This document shows positions 56,480 through 64,000 of a DNA stretch of 64,000 bases, piece by piece (position 1 is the first letter of the stretch; every line of letters starts with the position of its first letter). The translations under genes were made by a program, and so were the position numbers. Under the pieces are notes generated by a model. It had not been told where the DNA came from. It saw nothing but the letters and a program-made list of their open reading frames with translations, and made no database searches. Origin of the DNA: Azolla caroliniana (lineage: Eukaryota > Polypodiophyta). Location: assembly GCA_043228905.1 (NCBI GenBank), contig JBHGNT010000001.1, positions 26,164,001 through 26,228,000 on the forward strand, read 5' to 3'.

Positions 56480-56550
56480 GGTTCCACCAAGATTTGAACT
56501 CGAGTTACTAGATTCAAAGTCCAATGTGCTAACCACTAAGCCATGGAACC
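56480..56550 (-). pseudogene. tRNA-Gln(TTG)-like unit, class II
   Basis: The acceptor, anticodon and T stems pair (with G-T pairs). The D stem has two mismatches and there is no terminator. Confidence 0.6.
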
Positions 56551-57077
56551 AATAGAAAAAAGTAAATAGCATCCCATACCTCACACATATCACTTTGTTT
56601 CCATTGATTCTCAACCATACAATGACTATTCAAGAAAAGAGTCAACCGAGTTGAAGACTTGTTTCACTAAGTCTTCAACTCGAGTTATTGGATTCAAGGT
56701 CTTGTGATACACAAGGGGGTTATTTGATTCAGAGTCTCGTTTATCACTACATTGATACTCAACCATACAATGATTACTATGAAAAACCTCAAGTCTTCAA
56801 AGTCCAATGTGCTAACCGCTAAGCCATGGAACCAATAGAAAAAAGTAAATAGCATCCCATACCTCACACATATCACTTTGTTTCCATTGATCCTGAACCA
56901 TACAATGACTATTCAAGAAAAGAGTCAACCAAGTTGAAAACTTGTTTCACTAATTCTTCAACTCGAGTTATTGGATTCAAGGTGTTGTGATACACAACGG
57001 GATTATTTGATTCATAGTCTCGTTTATCACTACATTGATACTCAACCATACAATGATTACTATGAAAAACCTCAAGT

Positions 57078-57149
57078 AGGTTCCACCGAGACTTGAACTC
57101 GGGTTATTGGATTCAGAGTCCAATGTCATAACCACTAGACCACGGAACC
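57078..57149 (-). tRNA. tRNA-Gln (anticodon CTG), near-intact
   Basis: Same structure as the gene at 52,525-52,596, with one change (G to T) at the edge of the D stem. Discriminator T. TTTTT terminator at 57,065-57,069, 8 bases downstream. Confidence 0.82.
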
Positions 57150-57194
57150 ATTAGTTGAATACAAATATTAGTACTAAGAAGAACATAGAAAAAT

Positions 57195-57247
57195 GATACA
57201 CGAGGATGGGAAGTGAGATTTAATATAACTTCCCATCCTCGTGTATC
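57195..57247. repeat. Perfect 20-bp inverted repeat (hairpin) in the array spacer
   Basis: Arms 57,195-57,214 and 57,228-57,247 (GATACACGAGGATGGGAAGT and its complement) with a 13-base loop. It lies 45 bases upstream of the minus-strand tRNA-Gln at 57,078-57,149. Confidence 0.93.
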
Positions 57248-57318
57248 GTTTTGGTTGCATTAATTGTCAAACATATAATGACTATTCAAGAAAAGATTCC
57301 ACCATGACTCAAACTTAG

Positions 57319-57508
57319 TGTTGTGGAGAAGAGGTCCCTCTTGTTGGGAGGAGAGTCTATTCAGCCCAGAGTCGCCTGTATGCTGGCTAATCTGGCTGTG
57401 AGCTAGACCAATATGAGAGCTAGCTATGTTAGGAGCCGATTTGGCTGAGCCAACTAGAGGCAAGCCGGCTTGAAGCCGATACAAGGCTATTTTTTTAAGT
57501 ACCTATAC

Positions 57509-57550
<42 letters not shown>

Positions 57551-57660
57551 TTACAGAGCTAGGGAAATACAGGTGTGTGTGATGATTATTAGATTTAAAT
57601 AATCAGAGCGTGAGAGTGAGAAGTAGTTGTATATTCGTCCACTGTGACGAAGATGAACTC
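57319..57660 (+). repeat. Element E 5' LTR
   Basis: Left end clear; right end approximate, because no primer site is recognisable before the Gag start. It carries a GT microsatellite (57,512-57,549) at the position where the 3' LTR has one too (63,501-63,534). Confidence 0.7.
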
Positions 57661-57678
57661 AACGTTGCTACCTTTCAA

Positions 57679-60600
57679 GTATGTTCAAGCTAACTAGCCG
57701 AAACTATTCAGTTTGGAAGTCCTGTGGTTGCTAGTACAAAATGGCAAAGACAAACCGGATAACATAGATGCTTTGGTTTGGGAAGCCACGCATTAAAGGC
57801 ATCTACATATATACGATGTTTTATAGACATGAGACTATATAACAACTTCAATTATGAGACAGAAGCTTATGTTAGAGAAATGTTCTAAAGTAAGCATATG
57901 ATAAGGATAAAAGATAGATAAATACGAAAGGAGAGAGAGAAAGAAGGGTGTCGATCCACCCGACCACACTCGAGCGAAGGGATCGAGACGGACTCGAGCC
58001 TCGATCGGCGTCCCATACTACCATCGTGGCGTCCTGTTGTACCTAGTGCTCGCACGCTCGCTACAAAAGTGGACCCACCACATTATCAGAGTCTAGACAT
58101 AGTCGATCATGTGTCAAATGAGGGTAGCTAGGCCTCATATTTATAGCCAGACCTAAGGTCCCCTGGCAAGTTCACACTTGGCCTAATGGGTTGTCTCAAT
58201 CCCGAGAATAAAAGTAATCCTCCACTTCTTTACACTCTCGTTTAACCCTCACACTTTATCCATGTGTATAGAATACTACGATAAATTCTCACCACGGGAT
58301 ATTATATGGTCATGCTCGTAACAACTGATGTCTCATGGAAGAAGATACAAACTATGTTTGAGATGAAGTTTGCCCTAATTAGAGTTCCCACCTTGAGGAA
58401 GTGAGGTTGAGATATCAGGATGGCTCGAGCATGGCGGAACACCTTAATGCCTTCTAGGGACTTATAAACCAAACCGTCTCACTTGAAATACCTCTATCTA
58501 ATGAGATATTAGCCTTGCTGGTGCTAGACTCATTTCCAAACAGCTGGGAGACACTTGTGGTGACCTTGAGTAACTCCACATCACAAGAGAAACAGTTGAC
58601 CCTAGACATGGTAAAGGCGACCCTGTTGAATGAAGAAGTTGGATGAAAGGACAAAGAGTTCAACTCTGACCATACGGCATTAGTCATAGAAGGTGACTCA
58701 AATAGAGGAAGGGGTAGGTAGAGATGTTCTCAAAATAGTGACAAGTCCAAAACCAGATCAAAGTCTAGAGGAAGGCTCACGTGCTTCTACTATGGGAAGT
58801 GGGGGCACTTCCAGAAGAGTTTTCGGCACTATAGAAAGGACAAAGGAGGAGCTGAGGGTGTTGAGCCGAAAAAGATTTCGAACAGTAAGAACATCTCGGC
58901 CATCATTGCAAGTGAACAAGAGCTATTGTTCATCACCGAATAGAGCTATGCAAATCTCGCCAACGATGAATCAACATGGGTTGGTGATTCGGGTGCATCG
59001 TTCCACCTGACACCCAAGAGAGAGTGCTTCTCATCCTACACAACTGGAGACTACGGAGATGTTAAGCTGGGAAATGACGGAGCGTGCAAAATTGTGGGCA
59101 TAGGAAATGTGTTGCTGACAACATCGACGGGTTGTAGAATGTTGCATAAAGATGTATGCCATGTTCCGGATATCAAGTTGAATCTAATATTGGCCGGATG
59201 ACTAGATGATGAAGGTTATTTTGGTAGCTTTCAAAACGAAGGTTATTGTGGAAATTCTGCAAAGGGAACCTAATAGTTGCTCGTGCTCTAAAGCAAAACA
59301 CACTATATGTAATGTATGCATGGTTGTGCCGGAATGAAGTAAATGTGGCAGCCGACACATCCGGTGAGTTGTGGCACAAGAGGCTAGGCCACATGAATAA
59401 AAGGGGAATGCAGATGCTTGCCGAAAAGGAACTCCTACGGGAGATAAGAAATGTGCATCTTGATAAATGTGTAGACTGCTTGGCCGGCAAGCAAAACAAG
59501 GCCGCCTTTCACCCTATGCCTTCGATGAGGAGGAAATTTGTGTTGGAATTTGTGCACACCAATGTATGCTATGTAGATGCAAAATCACACGTCCATGCAC
59601 AATACTTTGTTACGTTCATTGATGATTATAGCTGAAAGTTATGGGCTTTTGTGCAGAAGACAAAGGACTAGGCGCTATCGGTCTTTAAAGAATTCCACGC
59701 TAGAGCCGAAAGGGAATCTGGACGAAAGCTGAAGGCCCTCCAGACTGACAAAGGTAGAGAGTACCGAGGGCAGTTTGAGAAGTACTGCCAAAGCCAAGGA
59801 ATCAAGATTGAATACACAGTACCGAAAACTCTTGAGCTAAATGGAATGATCGAGAGAATGAATAGAACGATCATGGAAAATGTTAGAAGTATGCTATCAC
59901 ATGCCAAGTTGTCAAAGACCTATTGGGCGGAGGCGTTGATGAGACGGTTTACATATAAATAGGTCTTCCTTAGTGCCATTAGATGGTGATGTCCCACATA
60001 GGGTGTGGACAAACAAAGATGTGTCATACCAACATATGAGGGTGTTCGATTGTTTGCCATATGTGTATATAGCTAAGGAACAAAGATCAAAATTGGACAA
60101 CAAAAGCCGGCCATGTATTTTCTTAGGGTACAATGAGGACAAATTCGTTTATAAACTATAGGACTTGATAGACAAGAAATTCATCAAGAACCGGGATATA
60201 GTGTTCATGGAGGATAAGATCATTGTCGACTAGGAGATGCAGAAATCAGGGTCATCTTACCAGCCAGTCGGCATAAGGCAGCCAGTTGAAGCAGCCAAAT
60301 CCGAACTAGCTGATACAAGCCAAATCAAATACCAATCAACCGATAGTTGGCAGCTGGCTGATGAGCATTGGGAGCCGACCGGCATAAGGCAGTCGACCAA
60401 TGAAGTTGAATCAGATTTGGATGAAGAGCCAATTGATGCAGCTGAACCAGAACCAACTACTTACAGAAGAAGGTACCCCTTGAGACAAAGGAGAGCCCCA
60501 TGCCAATTTCCAGACAAAGAGAGTGTGCTACCGACTGAAGAAGGGAAGCCAGAAAGCTTCGAGAAAGCCATGATAGATACTCACAACAAAGAGTGGTACA

Positions 60601-60990
60601 TGCCATGCAAGGTGAAATGGAATCCTTGCAAGAGAACCACACGTATGAGCTAATCGGGTTGCTGAAAGGAAAGAACACACTCCAAAACAAGTGGGTATAC
60701 AAGATGAAACCGGGAGAAGGTGAAAATCCACCTAGGTACAAAGCCCACGTAATGGTGAAGGGTTTCCAACAGAAGAAGGATGTGGATTTCAACGAAATAT
60801 GTGCCCCGGTAGTCAAGATGACATCCATCATAACTGTGTTGAGCATTGCGTCCAACATGAACTTGGAAATAGAGCAGTTAGATGTCAAGACTGCAATTCT
60901 GCATGGTGATCTAGAGGAAGAGATCTACATGCAACAACATGAAGGATTTGAGAACAAGGGAAAAGAAAATCTTGTATGCCGGCAGCAACA
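57679..60990 (+). pseudogene. Element E gag-pol remnant
   Basis: Starts with MFKLTSRNYSVWKS, aligning with residues 11 onward of the element A Gag. Gag is interrupted at 57,870 by a solo LTR and resumes at about 58,324. The zinc knuckle (near 58,780-58,830) has lost two of its cysteines (CFYYGKWGHFQKSF). The protease motif DSGASFHLTP is kept near 58,990. The integrase zinc domain (WHKRLGHMNKRG, CVDCLAGKQNKA) lies near 59,370-59,500. The core follows with stops at about 59,633 and 59,669. Reverse transcriptase starts near 60,690 (NKWVYKMKPGEG) and runs to VDVKTAILHGD and a few residues beyond, then ends abruptly at about 60,985. It cannot produce protein. Confidence 0.88.
57870..58323 (+). mobile_element. 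Solo LTR nested in element E gag (454 bp)
   Basis: Bounded by TGTTAGAG ... CGTAACA, a TG...CA LTR with TGTTA/TAACA inverted ends. Removing it together with about five bases (imperfect duplication GCTTA/ACTGA) rejoins Gag in frame with element A. A TATA-like ATATTTATAG lies near 58,138. It is related to 26,613-26,900. Confidence 0.7.
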
Positions 60991-61490
60991 TACGTTTGCG
61001 TTCACAAGTGGAAGGATCGCGCATTCCACTTATAGATTCCTTTTATAATCTTGCGATTTTAGGCAGTTTTCAAAAACTTGATACACCAATATCACATGTT
61101 TTAAATAGCATATAAAATTTGCTAGTTTTTTGAGATTTGATAATTTCTCAAAATGATAATTTCTAAAATTGAATAGTTTTTCAATCAATGTTAAAACGTT
61201 GACGGTCTGCAAATATGAAATGTAGTTAACTTAAAGAAAATCACAATCATATGGCTAACTCAAGGCACAAGTTACGATTAATGGTTTCACCATCTTGAGG
61301 AGATGTACGTTCCAAAGGTGGAAGTGGCATCTATTGTTAGACTTAAAAATGTTTTAAGTATAAGTGGTAACACTGTAATCCTTACTATCATCATCTATAA
61401 ATTTAGTGCTCATCAACATCCATAATTTCACAACTCAAGAAATGTAGACAATATTCATAAATAGTTTTGATAAATTCAGAACTCCAAAAA
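60991..61490. other. Unassigned sequence inside element E
   Basis: AT-rich sequence after the truncation of reverse transcriptase. No gene recognised. Confidence 0.45.
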
Positions 61491-61886
61491 TGTAGACAAT
61501 ATTCATAATCTGTCAAACTTAAACGTGAACATTAATATATCAATTTGAACATATCACATAGTTATCAAGTTATCGACACTGCTCTCCTCTTCTTCCTTTT
61601 GAGAACTCCCCTACAAAATTTGTGTAGACAATATTCATAAACTGTCAAACTTAGACGTGAACATTAATATATCAATTTGAACATATCACATAGTTATCAA
61701 GGTATCCAAACTGCTCTCCTCTGCTTCCTTTTGAGAACTCCCCTACAAAATTTGTGCAAACAATATTCATAAACTATCAAACTTAGACGTGAACATTAAT
61801 ATATCAATTTGAACATATCACATAGTTATCAAGGTATCCACATTGCTCTCCTCTTCTTCCTTTTAAGAACTCCCCTACAAAATTTG
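61491..61886. repeat. 132-bp tandem repeat, three copies
   Basis: Copies start at 61,491, 61,623 and 61,755. The unit has TATTCATAAACTGTCAAACT near the start and CTGCTCTCCTCTTCTTCC near the end. Copies are nearly identical, so the duplication is recent. Confidence 0.92.
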
Positions 61887-61897
61887 TGTAGTATTTG

Positions 61898-63275
61898 TCA
61901 TGAACACATGACCATTATGGCGTCACCCGGACTTGAACCTAAGACCTTGCAATCCATAATTGAAAAACCCAACCATTAAGATAGCTTATTGTCATTTAAG
62001 CTACTAAGTTTTGTAATATATATTGATTATTATAAAAACTCTGGAACTAGCTCTAAAATGTCCTAAAACATCTTAGAATATTCTAGGTCTAGAACATTCT
62101 TGAACATAATAGAAATCTCTAAGGTATTCTATAGGAACCTATAAATAGAGACATACATGTCTTCTCAAATCAATTCTAATCAAACTGTCAGAACCTAGAA
62201 TAAAAGATAGCGTGATGGAAGAACGATATAAGAGAACACAAGAAGAAAGGAATGAAATGATAAGAGAAGAATGAGTGTATTAAGATAGAAAGAGAAAGAT
62301 AATGGATACAAGAAAGGTAAACATATAGCCCTACTCGAACTCCACGGCAAACACGTAGTCCAGTTCCAATGGATAGTCCTACACCCATGGCAATCGATAT
62401 GACCCAACAACGAGGACCATTGTCGGACGAAGAGATGCAACACCGCCGAGCAAACCATCTATGCTTATATTGCGGAGGTCCAAGACATATAGCCATTCAT
62501 TGCCCCCGTAGGCCGAGACATTTGGTAAATCAAATTCATTATGACAATAAAAATGAGTCCAACATTTTGGTGTTCCACTTCCCGGTGAGGACCATACACA
62601 ATCGCTCATGTTCGTTGGTGTTCGTGTCTCCAGTGAGGACCTCACATGGTCACTCACGTCCGTTGGTGCTCTGTTTCCCGCTCACCCCTACACCACGCTT
62701 TCGAAAAGACGGTCGTACAGGGGAGGATAATGTCACGATTGTGTCATGACATAAAATATATAGTTGTTGAGGATTGAACCTACAACCTCATGTTAACAAG
62801 ACATCATGCTCAACCATTTAAATATCAGCATGTATTTGTATATAATAATTTAGTATTATATATTCTAGCATATAATACATTCCATAATATTCTAGTCTTT
62901 AGTATATTCTAGAAATATTCTATGGTGTATTCTAGACGGGTATATTCTAGAGATATTTGTCGGGTATGTTCTAGAGATATTTCTCGAGGATATTCTAGAC
63001 ATAATCAATCTCAGAACTTGTATAAATACTTGTAACCCCCTTGGTTCCTTTCAAGGGATTCAACACTAGTCATTGACACATCAATCTAGTATTCTTGTTC
63101 CATTCCATCTTGTCTCGTTCGTCATCTCTATCTCCATGCTCTCCATAACTTCTAAGTTCATAGTCTCATCACTCACAACTTCTAGAGTTCCTAGCCTCGT
63201 CACTTCTAGTTCCACATTCGTCATCCATGCTCTGTCGTAGTCTGCGGTTGGTGTGTCCGTGATAGTCAACTTGGT
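61898..63275 (+). mobile_element. Probable non-autonomous Ty3/gypsy-like element
   Basis: Two segments starting TGTCATGA (61,898 and 62,744) share layout: a GAACCTAA/CAACCTCA stretch, an A/T-rich CTAGAATATTCT-type section and a TATAAATA box (62,140 and 63,004). They flank about 540 bases that encode, on the plus strand (62,369-62,749), a Gag-like piece. This reads PTPMAIDMTQQRGPLSDEE followed by a CCHC knuckle CLYCGGPRHIAIHC, typical of plant gypsy Gag. No protease or pol is present. The LTR pairing is by eye and the ends are uncertain. Confidence 0.5.
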
Positions 63276-63308
63276 AAATTTTCCTATATAGGAGTGAAGG
63301 GGGAGTTT

Positions 63309-63495
63309 TGTTGTGGAGAAGAGGTCCCTCCTAATGGGAGGAGAGTCTATCCAACCAAGAGCCGGTTCTATGCCGACTAATCTGGCTGTGAGTCAGACCA
63401 ATATGAGAGTTGGCTAATTTAGGAGCTAATTCGGCCAACCCAACCAGAGGCAAGACGGCCTAAAGCCGATGCAAGGCTATATTTGTAAATACCTA

Positions 63496-63538
<43 letters not shown>

Positions 63539-63549
63539 CTAGGGCAAAG
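63309..63549 (+). repeat. Element E 3' LTR (at least its first 240 bp)
   Basis: Aligns with the 5' LTR from TGTTGTGGAGAAGAGG through the GT microsatellite (63,501-63,534) to CTAGGGCAAAG. Similarity then stops, so the LTR is truncated or the 5' copy is rearranged. Confidence 0.8.
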
Positions 63550-63785
63550 AAAAAGAATCCTTGGAACAAGCCTGACACCAATTGATCTTATTTGTATAAG
63601 GTGATAGAGAAGGACTCTAAATCAATGAATATTAATGAACTATCATTGATGGACGTTGTAGACTTCAATGATACAAGAAAATTGATTCCAGGTTCAAATG
63701 GTTTAATGCTCGAGACTTTGACGATAATGGAACAACAAGTACATGTCTTATGGGATCTAAGTTGTCGAGATCGAACGAAGAGCGA
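63550..63785. other. Unassigned junction sequence
   Basis: About 235 bases between element E and the resumption of the tRNA array. An open frame is present but no domain was recognised. Confidence 0.4.
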
Positions 63786-63788
63786 AGT

Positions 63789-63850
63789 GATACACAAGGA
63801 TGGGAAGTGAGATTAATTACCATCTATCTCACTTCCCATCCTCGTGTATT
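63789..63850. repeat. Inverted repeat in the array spacer (extended arms)
   Basis: The left arm TACACAAGGATGGGAAGTGA and its right partner near 63,829-63,850 pair over about 25 bases with two mismatches. Same family as at 52,642 and 57,195. Confidence 0.8.
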
Positions 63851-63894
63851 GTTTTGGTTGCATATAGTGGCTATTCAACAAAAGTTAGTTAGGA

Positions 63895-63966
63895 ATGTTC
63901 CACTGAGACTTGAGCTCAAGTTATTGGATTTAAAGTCCAATGTCTTAACCACTAGATTATGAAACA
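63895..63966 (-). tRNA. tRNA-Gln-derived gene with ochre (TTA) anticodon
   Basis: The acceptor stem TGTTTCA/TGGAACA pairs fully although both strands differ from the other copies, which suggests compensatory change. The anticodon stem TTGGA/TCCAA is perfect and the loop CTTTAAA gives anticodon TTA, which would read the UAA stop. The T stem TTGAG/CTCAG pairs, but the T loop starts with C instead of T, weakening the B box. The D stem has one mismatch. Discriminator T. A TTTT run lies 11 bases downstream (63,880-63,883). It may be a late-stage pseudogene or a suppressor-like tRNA. Confidence 0.6.
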
Positions 63967-64000
63967 ATTGAATAGTTATGAATGATATTCAAGAAAATAT

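Larger units (their letters stand above)
49285..57318 (-). repeat. tRNA-Gln-derived tandem array (macrosatellite), main block
   Basis: The basic unit, about 200-250 bases, is a tRNA-Gln-like gene on the minus strand plus a conserved spacer. Read on the plus strand, the spacer contains CATCCTCATGTATCA, then TTTGGTTGCATTGATACTCA, AACATATAATGACTATTCAAG, then the 3' end of the next tRNA. Three tRNA types recur. Class I has GGTTAGGACATTGG and usually a downstream T run. Class II has GGTTAGCACATTGG and no T run. Half units stop after the T arm and anticodon (for example near 51,391, 53,015, 54,027, 55,018 and 56,665). These combine into higher-order units: class I genes start at 51,533, 52,526, 53,324, 54,167, 55,162 and 57,079, about 0.8-1.0 kb apart except the last. 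The left edge fades out near 49,285. The array resumes at 63,786 beyond element E. Confidence 0.88.
57319..63549 (+). mobile_element. Element E: broken Tork-like copia element inserted in the tRNA array
   Basis: The 5' LTR starts TGTTGTGGAGAAGAGG at 57,319 and the 3' LTR starts with the same bases at 63,309, after the tract AAGGGGGAGTTT. The coding part resembles element A. The element cuts a tRNA-Gln-like unit (TTCCACCATGACTC just before 57,319). It is damaged by a nested solo LTR (57,870-58,323). From about 60,990 the rest of reverse transcriptase and RNase H is replaced by unrelated sequence. I see no initiator-Met primer site after the 5' LTR. The exact right end and target duplication were not resolved. 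Confidence 0.85.
63786..64000 (-). repeat. tRNA-Gln array, continuation
   Basis: Array spacer, hairpin and a tRNA-Gln-derived unit reappear after element E, showing that E was inserted in a longer array that runs past the window end. Confidence 0.85.

Noticed and set aside
49285-57318. Regularly spaced repeats resembling a CRISPR array
   Set aside because: The repeats are tRNA-Gln genes with long, conserved spacers in a plant genome. No cas genes are present and the repeats are far too long.
62369-62749. A host zinc-knuckle gene
   Set aside because: The CCHC piece follows the gypsy Gag pattern and lies between LTR-like segments; no start context or introns suggest a host gene.

Overview
This is nuclear DNA of a land plant. 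The evidence is the GT-AG introns of hundreds to thousands of bases, plant Ty1/copia elements primed by initiator tRNA-Met, a plant cyclophilin membrane anchor, lipoyl synthase, and two pentatricopeptide-repeat (PPR) proteins. Gene density is low: five genes in 64 kb. The very regular MYAKCG-type PPR protein and the heavy repeat load would fit a fern or another large-genome, non-model plant, but that is inference.

Bases 1-15,134 are a retrotransposon graveyard with readable nesting. Element C (+) is the oldest host. It was split by element B (-, 124-11,575, target duplication TTGTC). B was then split by element A (+, 858-6,536, target duplication CTTGT). A has an uninterrupted 1,348-residue Gag-Pol and is Tork/Tnt1-like. 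B has four visible nonsense codons and a frameshift. The 3' LTR of C is itself interrupted by a short hAT-type element. A fourth element, D (-), survives only as a gag remnant, a primer site and one LTR.

Bases 15,135-47,256 hold the genes. In order they are: a single-pass membrane cyclophilin (+, 5 exons); an unrecognised 252-residue armadillo-like protein (-, 9 small exons over 9 kb, one intron of 5.5 kb); mitochondrial-type lipoyl synthase (-, 4 exons); a long PLS-type PPR protein (+, intronless); and a P-type PPR protein (-, intronless) convergent with it. Between and within them lie SINE-like repeats, a LINE fragment, LTR fragments, microsatellites and a second hAT-type element.

Bases from about 49,285 to the end are the most unusual part. 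They form a tandem macrosatellite built from tRNA-Gln genes, all on the minus strand. I located 16 full-length tRNA-Gln-like units and many half units. They are linked by a conserved spacer that often carries a 20-base perfect inverted repeat. At least three units fold as good tRNA-Gln (anticodons CTG, TTG, CTG) and have a T-run terminator just downstream. Others have decayed, and two have drifted to stop-codon anticodons (CTA, TTA). The array is interrupted by a solo LTR (target duplication ATAAT) and by a broken Tork-like element E. Element E contains a second solo LTR, a 132-base tandem triplet and a probable Ty3/gypsy-derived fragment.

All gene models were read by eye from splice signals and frame continuity. 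No database search was possible, so family assignments rest on recognised motifs.
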